Positions 31,901 through 45,656 are shown, numbered from the stretch's first letter. The stretch: DNA of 64,000 bases from Dysosmobacter sp. Marseille-Q4140 (GCA_018228705.1 CP073694.1:2914001-2978000), one strand, 5' to 3'. Translations and numbers: made by a program. The notes: generated from the sequence alone by a model not told the origin.

Positions 31901-33259
31901 TCACGCCCGGTCCAGATACGCTTTGCAGACCGCTCTGGCCCGCTCTGCCACGGCAGCCTCGTCCACGCCGGCGAGACGGCCCTCCTTCACCACGATCCGG
32001 CCCTCCACCACGGTGTAGTCCACCGGGCCCCGGAGGCCCACGGTGGCCAGTACGTCGGCGGGGCTGTACTCCGCCCCGGCCAGCTCCAGACGGCGGACGT
32101 CCACCAGGAACAGGTCCGCCCGCTTTCCCGCGGCCAGCTGGCCGATGTCCACCCGGCCCAGCAGCGCCGCGCTGCCCCGGGTGGCCAGCTTCAGCACCTG
32201 ATAGCCCGACGGCGCCTTGCCGCTGGAGGTCAGCCGGTGAAGCAGGTAGCACACCCGCAGCTCCTCCATCAGGGAGGACCCGTCGTTGGAGGCGGAGCCG
32301 TCCACCGCCAGGCCCACCGGGACGCCCAGAGCCAGCATCTCCGGGACCCGGGCCACGCCGGAGGAGAGCTTCATGTTGGAGATGGGGCAGTGGGCGACGC
32401 CGGTCCCGGTCCGGGCCAGCTCGCGGAGTTCTTCGTCATTGAAGTGGATGCCATGGGCGTACCACACGTCGCTGCCGGTCCAGCCCAGCCGGGCCATGTA
32501 TTCCAGAGGCCGGACGCCGTGGGCTTCCAAGGTCCAGCGCTCCTCGTCCTTCGTCTCGCACAGGTGGGTGTGGAGCCGGACGCCGTACTGGCGGGCCAGG
32601 ATGGCGCTCTGGCGCAGCAGCTCGCTGCTCACGGAGAAGGGAGAGCAGGGGGCCAGCACCACCTGGCGCATAGATCCGGGCCGGGGATCGTGATACGTCT
32701 CGATGGCCTTGAGAGAGTCGGCCATGATCTCATCCACCGTCTGGACCACGCTGTCCGGCGGCAGGCCGCCGTCCTTGCGGCTGAGGTCCATGCTGCCCCG
32801 GGAGGACACCATCCGGATGCCCAGTTCCTCCGCCGCGGCGAACTGGGCGCCCAGCAGGTCCCCGGCCCCGGCGGGGAACACGTAGTGATGGTCAAAGCAG
32901 GTGGTGCAGCCGTGCTTCATCAGTTCTCCCATGCCGGTCAGGGAGCTGAAGCGGACCACCTCCCGGTCCAGGCCCTTCCAGATCTCGTACAGGGCGGTGA
33001 GCCAGGGGAACAGCTCCAGGTTCTGCACCTGGGGCAAATTCCGGGAGAATACCTGATAGAGGTGGTGATGGGTGTTGATAAGGCCGGGATAGCACCAGTA
33101 GTGGGTGCCGTCCAGCACCGTGTCGGCAGTCTGAGGCAGATCGGGGCCGATGGCTTGGATGACCCCGTCCTCGCAGTACAGGTCCACATGGTCCAAAATG
33201 GTGTCGGCGTCGTCGCAGGTGACCACCGTGTTCAGATTGCGCAGCAGCAGAGAGGCCAT
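31901..33259 (-). CDS. amidohydrolase, probable 8-oxoguanine deaminase
   Basis: A 452-residue metal-dependent amidohydrolase. PGLINTHHHLYQ supplies two zinc His, HTHLCETKDEE the third His and catalytic Glu, YAHGIHFN the fourth His, and DGSASND the metal Asp. The CTTCFDHHYVFP and SRGSMDLS-x-KDGGLPPD segments are those I associate with 8-oxoguanine deaminase rather than guanine deaminase or chlorohydrolases. It would turn 8-oxoguanine into urate, a purine-damage or purine-degradation step. Related substrates are possible. Confidence 0.82.
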   Translation of the reverse strand: MASLLLRNLNTVVTCDDADTILDHVDLYCEDGVIQAIGPDLPQTADTVLDGTHYWCYPGLINTHHHLYQVFSRNLPQVQNLELFPWLTALYEIWKGLDREVVRFSSLTGMGELMKHGCTTCFDHHYVFPAGAGDLLGAQFAAAEELGIRMVSSRGSMDLSRKDGGLPPDSVVQTVDEIMADSLKAIETYHDPRPGSMRQVVLAPCSPFSVSSELLRQSAILARQYGVRLHTHLCETKDEERWTLEAHGVRPLEYMARLGWTGSDVWYAHGIHFNDEELRELARTGTGVAHCPISNMKLSSGVARVPEMLALGVPVGLAVDGSASNDGSSLMEELRVCYLLHRLTSSGKAPSGYQVLKLATRGSAALLGRVDIGQLAAGKRADLFLVDVRRLELAGAEYSPADVLATVGLRGPVDYTVVEGRIVVKEGRLAGVDEAAVAERARAVCKAYLDRA

Positions 33260-33398
33260 GGCGTCACGCTCCTTTCTTTTCCTCCAGTATAGGGGATGCG
33301 GGGGAGAAGGTCAACTTTCCCGGGAAAACTTCTTGAACAATTTACAGCGGTATGATACGCTGGGAGAGATTTCGGATGCTTAAGGAGGCTTGATATCC

Positions 33399-34064
33399 AT
33401 GCTGGATATTTTTGACATTCTCGGCCCGGTGATGGTGGGGCCTTCCAGCTCCCATACGGCCGGGGCGGTGCGGATCGGCCGCATGGCCCGGACGCTGCTG
33501 GGGGCGGAGCCGGTGCGGGCGGAGATCGGCCTCCACGGCTCCTTTGCCGAGACCGGCCAGGGCCACGGCACGGACCGGGCCCTGGTGGCGGGCCTGCTGG
33601 GCATGAAGCCCGACGACCTGGGCATCCCGGACAGCTTTGCCATTGCGGACAACCAGGGGCTGGCTTTCCGTTTTCACACGGTCTCCCTGCGGGAGGCCCA
33701 CCCCAACACCGCTGTGATAGAGGTGTCCTCCGCCGACGGGAAGCATCTGACGCTCCAGGCGGCCTCCACCGGCGGCGGACGCATCCGGGTGGACCGGCTG
33801 GACGGGGTGGAGGTGAACTTCACCGGCATCTTCAACACCCTGGTCATCCGCCATCAGGACGTGGCCGGGGAGCTCAGCCGCATCCTCAATGAGCTGTCGG
33901 TCAGCGGCATCAACATCGCCAATATGCGCCTTTGCCGGGACCGGCGGGGCGGCGACGGCCTGACGGTGGTGGAGACGGACCAGCGCATCCCCGCCGACGC
34001 CCTGGAGCGGCTGCGGGCGGTCTACGGCGTGCTGACCGTCACCTATTATGAGAAGGAGGACTGA
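33399..34064 (+). CDS. sdaAB: L-serine ammonia-lyase, beta subunit
   Basis: A 221-residue subunit from ATG 33399 (AAGGAGG at 10 bp; a TTG at 33390 would be in frame but too close). FDILGPVMVGPSSSHTAGA is the family signature, and the C-terminal ~75 residues form an ACT-like domain (FNTLVIRHQDVAGELSRIL). Together with the alpha subunit it deaminates serine to pyruvate and ammonia using a 4Fe-4S cluster. It is spaced 3 bp from sdaAA. Confidence 0.95.
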   Translation: MLDIFDILGPVMVGPSSSHTAGAVRIGRMARTLLGAEPVRAEIGLHGSFAETGQGHGTDRALVAGLLGMKPDDLGIPDSFAIADNQGLAFRFHTVSLREAHPNTAVIEVSSADGKHLTLQAASTGGGRIRVDRLDGVEVNFTGIFNTLVIRHQDVAGELSRILNELSVSGINIANMRLCRDRRGGDGLTVVETDQRIPADALERLRAVYGVLTVTYYEKED

Positions 34065-34067
34065 CCC

Positions 34068-34973
34068 ATGGCCCTGGATTCCATGCAGGAGATCTTCGAC
34101 AAGATCGAAGCGGGGCGAAAGCCCTTTTGGAAGGTGGTGCTGGACACCGACGTGGAGGAGCGCCAGGTGACGGCGGAGGCCTCCTTTGAGAAGATGCGGT
34201 CCGCCTGGCGGGCCATGCTGGAGTCGGTGGACAACTACCGCAGCGACAGCCGCAGCGTCAGCGGCCTGGTGGGCGGCGACGCCCAGAAGATGTGGGACTA
34301 CGGCGCGGAACACGAGAGCCTGTGCGGCGAGTATATGCAGCAGGTCATCGCCACGGCGCTGTGCGTGGGCGAGTCCAACGCCTGCATGCGGCGGATCGTG
34401 GCGGCCCCCACGGCGGGGGCCTGCGGTGTGCTGCCGGCGGTACTGGTGCCCCTGTTCCGCCGGGGCGCCGTAGATGAGGACGCCATCGTCCGGGCCCTGT
34501 ATGTGGCCTCCGGCATCGGCGCCGTCATCGGCTACCGGGCCTGCATCGCCGGCGCCTCCGGCGGCTGCCAGGCGGAGATCGGCACCGCCTCCGCCATGGC
34601 GGCGGGGGCTCTGGTGGACCTGCGGGGCGGCACGGCGGACCAGATCGGCCAGGCGGTGGCCATGGCTTTGAAGAACCTGCTGGGCCTGGTGTGCGACCCG
34701 GTGGCGGGCCTGGTGGAGGTGCCCTGTGTCAAGCGCAACGTCATCGGAGCGGTGAACGCCGTCTCCAGCGCCGACATGGCCCTGGCAGGCATTTTGAGCC
34801 GGGTGCCGGTGGACCAGGTCATCGACTGCATGGGCGAGGTGGGCCGGCGTCTGCCGGTGGAGTTCCGGGAGACGGCCCTGGGCGGCCTTGCTGCCACGCC
34901 CTTCGGAAAGAACGTCAAGGAGTCCATGGAGCAAAAGCGGGAGTGCCCCTGCGCCGGTGAGGAGCTCCCATGA
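34068..34973 (+). CDS. sdaAA: L-serine ammonia-lyase, alpha subunit
   Basis: A 301-residue catalytic subunit. Cysteines in PTAGACGVLPAV, ASGGCQAEIG and LVCDPVAGLVEVPC are the iron-sulfur cluster ligands and signature loops of SdaA. Oxygen-sensitive, as suits an anaerobe. Following sdaAB with the usual Firmicutes order; its C-terminus (CPCAGEELP) adds two more Cys of unclear role. A terminator follows. Confidence 0.95.
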   Translation: MALDSMQEIFDKIEAGRKPFWKVVLDTDVEERQVTAEASFEKMRSAWRAMLESVDNYRSDSRSVSGLVGGDAQKMWDYGAEHESLCGEYMQQVIATALCVGESNACMRRIVAAPTAGACGVLPAVLVPLFRRGAVDEDAIVRALYVASGIGAVIGYRACIAGASGGCQAEIGTASAMAAGALVDLRGGTADQIGQAVAMALKNLLGLVCDPVAGLVEVPCVKRNVIGAVNAVSSADMALAGILSRVPVDQVIDCMGEVGRRLPVEFRETALGGLAATPFGKNVKESMEQKRECPCAGEELP

Positions 34974-34987
34974 AAATCCAGTAAAAT

Positions 34988-35019
34988 ACGGAGCCCCCGC
35001 TGAAAAGCGGGGGCTCCGT
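34988..35019. terminator. bidirectional terminator
   Basis: 14-bp perfect arms around GAAA (34988-35001, 35006-35019), between convergent sdaAA and the symporter gene. Confidence 0.85.
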
Positions 35020-35039
35020 TGTCTGTTGGAAGCGGTTTC

Positions 35040-36326
35040 TCAGTGGGAGGCGCGGATCTTCTGATACCAGTCCTTGCCGTCCACGAACCGGGAGACGATG
35101 TAGGAGACCACATAGTCGCCGGAGGAGTTGATCATGGTGGCGGGGGGATCCACCAGGTTGCCGATGGTGATGGCGATGGGGTAGGCCACGGCCAGCTGGT
35201 CCGGGAAGAACACGGAGCACATGATGAACTCGCCGATGTAGCCGCCGCCGGGGACGCCGCTCATGCCCACGGAGGACAGCACCGCCACCAGGATGATGAG
35301 AATGAAGTCACCGATGGAGTTGAAGGGCTTGCCGAACACGCCGAAGAGGAACGCGATCTTCAGCACGCAGGAGAAGCAGGAGCCGTCCATGTGCATGGTG
35401 GCGCCCAGAGGCAGCACGATCTCGCTGACGTCCTTGGAGATGCCGGTGGCCTCAGCCTCCTCCATGTTGGTGGGGATGGTGGCCACAGAGGAGCAGGTGC
35501 CCAGGGACGTGATGGCGGGACGGGCGATGTGCTGGAACATCTCCTTCACCGCGCCCTTGCCGCCGCCGAACCAGGCGAACAGGGGGAAGGCGGTGAAGAT
35601 GTAGATGAAGCACAGGGGATAGTAGACTGCCAGAGCCCGGGCGTAATCCTGGGTGATCTGGGAGCCGTAGGTAGCCACCAGGTCGGCGAAGAAGCCGAAG
35701 AAGGCGATGGGAGCGTAGTAGGTGACGATCTGGACCACCTTCATCATGGCCTCAGACAGGCTCACCAGCAGGGTGGCCACCGGGCTGTCGGGGCCGGGGC
35801 CCAGGTTCACGCCGAAGCCGAACAGGATGGCGAACACGATCAGGGGCAGCATGGCGCTGCGGCTGAGCAGGGAGGAGAAGTCTCCCACGGTGAAGAAGTT
35901 CACGATCAGGTTGGGGATGGAGATGGGATCGTCCACCACGCCCTCGGCCAGGTTGCTCCAGGGAACCAGTACCGGCGGAATGATCTTCATCAGCACGATC
36001 ATGATGGCGGCGGCGATGGCGCCGGTGATGATAAAGGTCAGAATGGTGGTGCTCATGATCTTGCCGGCCCGCCTGCGGCTGCGCATGGTGGCGATGGAGC
36101 CCGCAATAGAGGCGAACACCATGGGCACCACGATGCAGAACATCATGTTGATGAACAGCGTGCCCAGGGGCTTGAGGACGGTGGCGCCGGCCTTGACGAC
36201 CTCGTCGCCCTCCTTCACCTGGGGGAAGAAGGCACCCACAATGGAGCCCAGGATCATAGACCCCAGCATCACGGCCAGAAACGCGTAGTTGCGGGCCACG
36301 GATTTCTTGGTCAGTTTCTCACTCAT
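35040..36326 (-). CDS. dicarboxylate/amino acid:cation symporter (DAACS family)
   Basis: A 428-residue membrane protein with about eight transmembrane helices and two re-entrant loops. The serine-rich loop (TSLGTCSSVATIPTNM) and MSGVPGGGYIGEF with LPLGATMHMDG are hallmarks of GltP/SstT-type Na+ or H+ symporters. Substrate may be glutamate, aspartate, serine/threonine or a C4-dicarboxylate; the neighbouring serine dehydratase and malic enzyme do not decide. ATG 36326 (MSEKL) follows GAAGGAGAG. Confidence 0.92.
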   Translation of the reverse strand: MSEKLTKKSVARNYAFLAVMLGSMILGSIVGAFFPQVKEGDEVVKAGATVLKPLGTLFINMMFCIVVPMVFASIAGSIATMRSRRRAGKIMSTTILTFIITGAIAAAIMIVLMKIIPPVLVPWSNLAEGVVDDPISIPNLIVNFFTVGDFSSLLSRSAMLPLIVFAILFGFGVNLGPGPDSPVATLLVSLSEAMMKVVQIVTYYAPIAFFGFFADLVATYGSQITQDYARALAVYYPLCFIYIFTAFPLFAWFGGGKGAVKEMFQHIARPAITSLGTCSSVATIPTNMEEAEATGISKDVSEIVLPLGATMHMDGSCFSCVLKIAFLFGVFGKPFNSIGDFILIILVAVLSSVGMSGVPGGGYIGEFIMCSVFFPDQLAVAYPIAITIGNLVDPPATMINSSGDYVVSYIVSRFVDGKDWYQKIRASH

Positions 36327-36388
36327 ATTCTCTCTCCTTCTCACAAATGGTTTGGAAGTTCTGTATGGCCGGACGGCCTTACATACGG

Positions 36389-37234
36389 TTAAAGCTGGAG
36401 GTCCTCGTCGGTGACCTCGCCCTTGCAGACCACGTTGGTGGGCCCGGTCAGGTACAGCGCCGTGATCCGGGAGCCCTCCCGCTCCGCGTCGATCACCAGC
36501 TGTCCGCCGGTCATATCCACCTTGACGTCGTGGCCGCTGACCTTGCCCTGGAGGGTCAGGACCGCCACCAGTGACCCGGTGCCGGTGCCGCAGGCGTAGG
36601 TGAAGTCCTCCACGCCCCGCTCGAAGGTCCGCTCGAAGATGGTGTCCTCCCCGGTCATCTCGTAGAAATTGACATTGGCTCCCTTGGGGAAGGACTTGTG
36701 CCAGCGGATGGCCCGGCCCAGCTCCCGCAGCTCGTTTTCATCGGCATTTTTCAGATTGTGGTAGGGTACTACCGCATGGGGGAGACCCGGGTTGCCCAAC
36801 TCCACATAGGAGCAGGCGTACCGCACGCCGTCCACCTCCACTGCCGCGTCCAGCTGGATGGTGGTGGGATCGTTGAGGCGGATCCGGTAGCGCCGGCGGT
36901 CGATGCGCTGTCCTGTGACGATGCCGGCGGTGGTCTCCACAGTCTGCTTCTCCCCGGCCAGGCCGTTTTCAAAGCCGTACCGGCAGATGCACCGGGTGCC
37001 GTTGCCGCACATCTCGCCCACGCTGCCGTCGGAGTTGTAGAACAGCATCCGGTAGTCGCCGCCCGCCTGAGGGGCGTCCACCACCATCAGACCGTCGGCT
37101 CCGATGGACAGCCGCCGCTCGCACAGCGTCCGCGCGATCTGGGGCAGGCGGTCCACCGGCAGGTGCTCCTCCAGATTGTTCAGCACCAGAAAGTCGTTCC
37201 CGGCGCCGTTCATCTTCCAGAATTTCAAGAGCAT
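36389..37234 (-). CDS. dapF: diaminopimelate epimerase
   Basis: A 281-residue enzyme converting LL- to meso-diaminopimelate for lysine and peptidoglycan. The two catalytic cysteines lie in MCGNGTRC and ACGTGTGS; NGAGNDFLV is the N-terminal signature. Length is typical. It is 62 bp downstream of the symporter gene in the opposite sense of reading order, likely transcribed with it or from its own promoter. Confidence 0.95.
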   Translation of the reverse strand: MLLKFWKMNGAGNDFLVLNNLEEHLPVDRLPQIARTLCERRLSIGADGLMVVDAPQAGGDYRMLFYNSDGSVGEMCGNGTRCICRYGFENGLAGEKQTVETTAGIVTGQRIDRRRYRIRLNDPTTIQLDAAVEVDGVRYACSYVELGNPGLPHAVVPYHNLKNADENELRELGRAIRWHKSFPKGANVNFYEMTGEDTIFERTFERGVEDFTYACGTGTGSLVAVLTLQGKVSGHDVKVDMTGGQLVIDAEREGSRITALYLTGPTNVVCKGEVTDEDLQL

Positions 37235-37336
37235 CCCTCCTTTGCTTTCACATTATACCAGCATAAAGCGGAAAAGCGCAACAGAGAATGTGCCGAAAAG
37301 CATGCAAAACCTGCGTTGCTGCTTCGGAGATAGGAT

Positions 37337-37365
37337 TTGCACCGGCGCCCCGGGTGTGGTATGCT
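37337..37365 (+). promoter_or_regulatory. promoter of the TetR gene
   Basis: TTGCAC and TATGCT with a 17-bp spacer, 31 bp before the ATG. Confidence 0.65.
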
Positions 37366-37395
37366 GGGGAAAAGACCGGGAAAGGGGGGCCTCTC

Positions 37396-37986
37396 ATGCC
37401 CAGAAAATCCGCCAGAAACACCCGCGGACGCATCATCTCCGCCGCCTGGAAGCTCTTCTACGAGCAGGGCTACGAGGACACCACCGTGGAGGATATCGTG
37501 TTCGAGTCGGAGACCTCCAAGGGCTCCTTCTACCACTATTTCGACGGCAAGGACGCGCTGCTGGGCACGTTGGCCTATGTGTTTGATGAGAAGTACGAAC
37601 AGCTCATGGAGGTCATGGATCCTGCCATGGGCGCCATGGACAAGCTGATCTACCTCAACCACGAGCTCTTTGCCATGATCGACGGCGGCGTGTCCATGGA
37701 CCTGCTGGCCCGGTTGTTGTCCACGCAGCTTCTGGCCCGGGGCGAAAAGCACCTGCTGGACCGGAACCGGTACTATTTCAAGCTGCTGCGGCAGATCGTC
37801 TCCGCCGGCCAGGAGACGGGGGAGCTGCGCCGGGACCGGACGGTCAACGACATCGTCAAGGCCTATGCCCTTTGGGAGCGGGCGCTGCTGTACGACTGGT
37901 GCCTGTGCGGCGGGGACTACTCCCTGGTGTCCTACACAGACAGCGTGACCCCCATGTTTTTGGAGAGCTATCGGGCCCAAAACTGA
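37396..37986 (+). CDS. TetR/AcrR-family transcriptional regulator
   Basis: A 196-residue protein; ATG 37396 is preceded by GGGGGG and fits the family start (PRKSARNTRGRIISAAWKLF). Residues ~10-57 form the HTH (EQGYEDTTVEDIV, TSKGSFYHYFDGKDALL). The C-terminal ligand domain is unknown. It is followed by the putP promoter region, where a long dyad (38070-38105) could be its operator, although TetR regulation of putP is inference. Confidence 0.92.
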   Translation: MPRKSARNTRGRIISAAWKLFYEQGYEDTTVEDIVFESETSKGSFYHYFDGKDALLGTLAYVFDEKYEQLMEVMDPAMGAMDKLIYLNHELFAMIDGGVSMDLLARLLSTQLLARGEKHLLDRNRYYFKLLRQIVSAGQETGELRRDRTVNDIVKAYALWERALLYDWCLCGGDYSLVSYTDSVTPMFLESYRAQN

Positions 37987-38069
37987 TTTTTTATTTTGGA
38001 CTGTTTTCTATTTTGGAAATCGTCTATATAAAAAATCTTTTAGTATCAGTGGAAAAACGATTTTTTATG

Positions 38070-38105
38070 AGAACAGAGTATAGACTAAATTCTATACTCT
38101 GTTCT
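38070..38105. promoter_or_regulatory. 14-bp perfect dyad upstream of putP
   Basis: Arms 38070-38083 and 38092-38105 (AGAACAGAGTATAG and complement) with an 8-base AT-rich spacer, 64 bp before putP. It may be an operator or a leader-RNA hairpin. No T-run follows, so it is a poor terminator. Confidence 0.55.
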
Positions 38106-38169
38106 GTATTTCATTCTGGTTTCGAGTGTGGTATCATCTTGTTCATTGAATGTCAAAAGGAGAGAGAGT

Positions 38170-39693
38170 ATGACTACCGCACAAATCTGCATCTGCCTGG
38201 CCATCGCGATCTACCTGATCGCCATGCTGGGCGTCGGCGTCTGGTTCGCCAAGAGCAACAATTCCGTGGACGACTTCTACCTGGGCGGCCGGAAGCTGGG
38301 CCCCTTCGTCACCGCCATGAGCGCCGAGGCCAGCGACATGTCCTCCTGGCTGCTGATGGGCCTGCCGGGCGTGGCCTACCTGACCGGCCTGGCTGAGGCC
38401 AGCTGGACCGCCATCGGCCTGGCTATCGGCACCTACATCAACTGGCTGATCGTGGCCCGCCGTATCCGCCGGTATTCCAACCGTCTGGACGCCATCACCG
38501 TGCCCCAGTTCTTCTCCAAGCGCTGGGGCGATGAGCGGAACCTTCTGTCCGCCATCGCCGCCGTGGTGATCATCATTTTCTTCGTGCCGTATCTGGCCTC
38601 CGGCTTCTCCGCCTGCGGAAAGCTCTTTGCCAGCCTCTTCGGCGTGGAGTACATCACCGCCATGCTGATCTCCGCCGCCGTCATCGTGGTCTATACCGTC
38701 ATGGGCGGCTTCCTGGCGGCCAGCTTTACCGATCTGATCCAGTCCATCATCATGACGGTGGCCCTGGTCGTGGTGCTGGGCTTCGGCGTGGTCAATGCCG
38801 GCGGCATGGACGCCGTGCTGGACAACGCCCGCTCCATGGCCGGCTACCTGTCCCTGAGCAACATCTACGACCCCGCCACCGGCGGCTCCAATCCTTACAG
38901 CCTGCTGACCATCTGCTCCCTGCTGGCCTGGGGTCTGGGTTACTTCGGCATGCCCCATATTCTGCTGCGCTTTATGGCTATTGAAGAGGAGAAGAAGCTG
39001 ACCCTCAGCCGCCGGGTAGCGACTACCTGGGTGGTCATCTCTATGGGGGTCGCCATCATCATCGGCGTAGTGGGCAGCGGTATGACCAAGGCCGGCGCCC
39101 TGGAGCAGCTGGCGGATTCCGAGACCATCATCGTCCGGATCGCCAGCCTCATCGGCAACCATGGGGTCTTTGCGGCCCTGGTGGCCGGTGTGATCCTGGC
39201 AGGCATCCTGGCTGCCACTATGTCCACGGCGGACTCCCAGCTGCTGGCTGCCTCCTCCTCCGTATCCCAGAACCTGGCAGTGGAGTTCTTCCACCTGAAG
39301 ATCAGCGGGAAGAAGAGTGTGTTTGTAGCCCGTGCCACCATGGTGTGCGTGTCTCTGCTGGCGGCCTTCCTGGCCCGCGATCCCGACAGCTCCGTGTTCC
39401 GGGTGGTGTCCTTCGCCTGGGCGGGCTTCGGCGCGGCCTTCGGCCCCACCGTGCTTTTTGCGCTGTTCTGGAAGCGCTCTACCAAATGGGGCGCTCTGGC
39501 CGGTATGGTGGCCGGCGGCGCCATGGTGTTCATCTGGAAGTACTTGATCGCCCCCAGAGGCGGCGCTTGGGCCATCTATGAGCTGCTGCCTGCCTTCATC
39601 GTGGCCTCCGTTGCCATCGTAGTGGTGAGCCTGCTGACCGCCAAGCCCGATGCTGAGATTGAGAAGATCTTTGATGAGGTCCGGGCCAACTGA
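38170..39693 (+). CDS. putP: sodium/proline symporter
   Basis: A 507-residue solute:sodium symporter with about 13 hydrophobic helices. DDFYLGGRKLGPFVTAMSAE and ASDMSSWLLMGLPG are the sodium/proline-binding signature of PutP; GILAATMSTADSQLLAASSS is the conserved helix-8 region with the sodium-binding serines. ATG 38170 follows AGGAGAGAG. It imports proline (a Stickland acceptor or osmolyte) using the Na+ gradient. Regulation may involve the dyad upstream and the TetR neighbour. Confidence 0.95.
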   Translation: MTTAQICICLAIAIYLIAMLGVGVWFAKSNNSVDDFYLGGRKLGPFVTAMSAEASDMSSWLLMGLPGVAYLTGLAEASWTAIGLAIGTYINWLIVARRIRRYSNRLDAITVPQFFSKRWGDERNLLSAIAAVVIIIFFVPYLASGFSACGKLFASLFGVEYITAMLISAAVIVVYTVMGGFLAASFTDLIQSIIMTVALVVVLGFGVVNAGGMDAVLDNARSMAGYLSLSNIYDPATGGSNPYSLLTICSLLAWGLGYFGMPHILLRFMAIEEEKKLTLSRRVATTWVVISMGVAIIIGVVGSGMTKAGALEQLADSETIIVRIASLIGNHGVFAALVAGVILAGILAATMSTADSQLLAASSSVSQNLAVEFFHLKISGKKSVFVARATMVCVSLLAAFLARDPDSSVFRVVSFAWAGFGAAFGPTVLFALFWKRSTKWGALAGMVAGGAMVFIWKYLIAPRGGAWAIYELLPAFIVASVAIVVVSLLTAKPDAEIEKIFDEVRAN

Positions 39694-39725
39694 AGGGTAC
39701 ACATTATAAATAGCAAATTTGCTAA

Positions 39726-39760
39726 AGCCGGCCGCGTGAAGAGCGCGGCCGGCTTTTTTT
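39726..39760 (+). terminator. intrinsic terminator of putP
   Basis: 10-bp GC arms GCCGGCCGCG (39727-39736) and CGCGGCCGGC (39744-39753), then seven T. Confidence 0.88.
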
Positions 39761-39781
39761 GAAAAAGATCGAAAAAAGGTG

Positions 39782-39810
39782 TTGACAAGTGGTGGCAGGA
39801 GTGGTATTCT
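39782..39810 (+). promoter_or_regulatory. rRNA operon promoter P1
   Basis: Perfect TTGACA, 17-bp spacer, TATTCT. Confidence 0.8.
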
Positions 39811-39876
39811 AAGCAAGCTGTTCGGGACGACCGGATGTGAGCCACAAAAACTTCGAAAAAAAGAAGAAAAAAGTGG

Positions 39877-39905
39877 TTGACAAATGAAGAGAGACCTGAT
39901 ATAAT
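39877..39905 (+). promoter_or_regulatory. rRNA operon promoter P2
   Basis: Perfect TTGACA and TATAAT with a 17-bp spacer, the strongest promoter match in the window. Confidence 0.9.
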
Positions 39906-39938
39906 AGCAATGTTCCGCCGGGAGCGGCGTGCACCTTG

Positions 39939-39956
39939 TAAATTAAACAACGTAAC
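39939..39956 (+). other. 16S RNase III processing stem, 5' arm
   Basis: 18 bases that are perfectly complementary to 41723-41740 downstream of 16S, forming the stem that brings the ends of pre-16S together. The rest of 39957-40125 is leader RNA with no gene. Confidence 0.75.
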
Positions 39957-40125
39957 GAAAAGAAAGCACCAGACGGACGCTTCTTTTGTGAGAGATCACG
40001 GAAGAAGAACCAAAGAAGCCGAAGGACCGGGTTGAGTCAATTACCGGTCGCGGAGGCAAAAGATGAAGCTATGGAAAATAGCTCTATGAAAGATTAGCTC
40101 GAGCTACGGCTCGTGTTGATACCAT

Positions 40126-41661
<1,536 letters not shown>

Positions 41662-41722
41662 AGACCTCGATCAGTGAGATATCTGGTCGTAACATCCTGG
41701 TCAGACGTCTGGGGACGAAGTA

Positions 41723-41740
41723 GTTACGTTGTTTAATTTA
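41723..41740 (+). other. 16S RNase III processing stem, 3' arm
   Basis: Perfect complement of 39939-39956. Confidence 0.75.
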
Positions 41741-41766
41741 GAGGGTACACGCCCTAGGGGATACGA

Positions 41767-41842
41767 GGGGATATAGCTCAGCTGGGAGAGCGCCTGCCTT
41801 GCAAGCAGGAGGTCGCCGGTTCGATCCCGACTATCTCCACCA
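41767..41842 (+). tRNA. tRNA-Ala (TGC)
   Basis: 76 nt including CCA. Acceptor GGGGATA pairs with TATCTCC; anticodon loop CTTGCAA gives TGC. Usual partner of tRNA-Ile in the 16S-23S spacer. Confidence 0.96.
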
Positions 41843-41921
41843 TACTTTCTTTTGAAAAAGAAAGTAGGCAAAGAAAACTTTAAAGAGGCGCTTTCGGCAG
41901 ATCGGAAGATCTGAGAGAGAC

Positions 41922-41998
41922 GGGCCCGTAGCTCAGCTGGCTAGAGCGTACGACTGATAATCGTAAGGTCGGTGGTTCGAGCCCACTCGGGCCCACCA
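41922..41998 (+). tRNA. tRNA-Ile (GAT)
   Basis: 77 nt including CCA. Acceptor GGGCCCG pairs with CGGGCCC; anticodon loop CTGATAA gives GAT. Confidence 0.96.
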
Positions 41999-42074
41999 GA
42001 AGACGGCATTTGCTGTCGGATCTCAAAGCCCAAGGGATTGGACTTTGAGATCTGGCTTCAAACGAGGCTGGAAA

Positions 42075-42105
42075 GCTGCACCTTGAAAACTGAACAATGT
42101 GACAT
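42075..42105 (+). other. 23S RNase III processing stem, 5' arm
   Basis: 31 bases nearly fully complementary to 45137-45167 after 23S, forming the pre-23S processing stem. 41999-42263 holds no gene otherwise. Confidence 0.75.
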
Positions 42106-42263
42106 GTATGAAGTAAGGCAACAGAGAGGTTGCTGCGTCAAAAGACGCGGCAAGCAAATTTTAATTGTGGAACACATCTGAAAAGATGAGGGTAACGATT
42201 ACAATTTCAATCTTTGTGAAGCCTGCATAATTCTTAAGAGAACCAAGATTTCTCTGACTGAAA

Positions 42264-45104
<2,841 letters not shown>

Positions 45105-45136
45105 ACAAGAAGAAAGCAGGCGGCCTGAAGAAGTGG

Positions 45137-45167
45137 ATGTCACATTGTTCGGTTTTGAGGGTGCAGC
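45137..45167 (+). other. 23S RNase III processing stem, 3' arm
   Basis: Pairs with 42075-42105. Confidence 0.75.
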
Positions 45168-45197
45168 GAAAAGCGCACGCTCGTGAAAAGAAGAGTA

Positions 45198-45274
45198 TGC
45201 ACCTTTAGCTCAGTTGGTAGAGCAACTGACTCTTAATCAGTGGGTCCCCGGTTCGAGTCCGTGAAGGTGCACCA
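45198..45274 (+). tRNA. tRNA-Lys (CTT)
   Basis: 77 nt with CCA. Acceptor TGCACCT pairs with AGGTGCA; anticodon loop CTCTTAA gives CTT. It lies between 23S and 5S. Confidence 0.93.
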
Positions 45275-45275
45275 T

Positions 45276-45350
45276 GGCCCGTTGGTCAAGTGGTTAAGAC
45301 AGCGGCCTCTCACGCCGTTAACATCGGTTCGAATCCGGTACGGGTCACCA
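45276..45350 (+). tRNA. tRNA-Glu (CTC)
   Basis: 75 nt with CCA. Acceptor GGCCCGT pairs with ACGGGTC; anticodon loop CTCTCAC gives CTC. One base after tRNA-Lys. Confidence 0.93.
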
Positions 45351-45422
45351 AACTCTTCTTGACAAAGAGAGCGAAAGACAATATAATACAGGATGTTCTC
45401 CGGCAAGACCGGAAGACAGAAG

Positions 45423-45538
<116 letters not shown>

Positions 45539-45540
45539 TG

Positions 45541-45576
45541 AGACACACTCTCATGAGTGTGTCTTTGTTTTTGTTT
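45541..45576 (+). terminator. rRNA operon terminator
   Basis: AGACACACTC and GAGTGTGTCT with a 4-base loop, then TTGTTTTTG. Confidence 0.9.
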
Positions 45577-45656
45577 TGTAACCACTTTGTAGCCGTTTGA
45601 GGTGGCACATCTCCCCTTTTTTCGGGAAAATAAAAGGCGAAAGGAGGCGACTGGCC

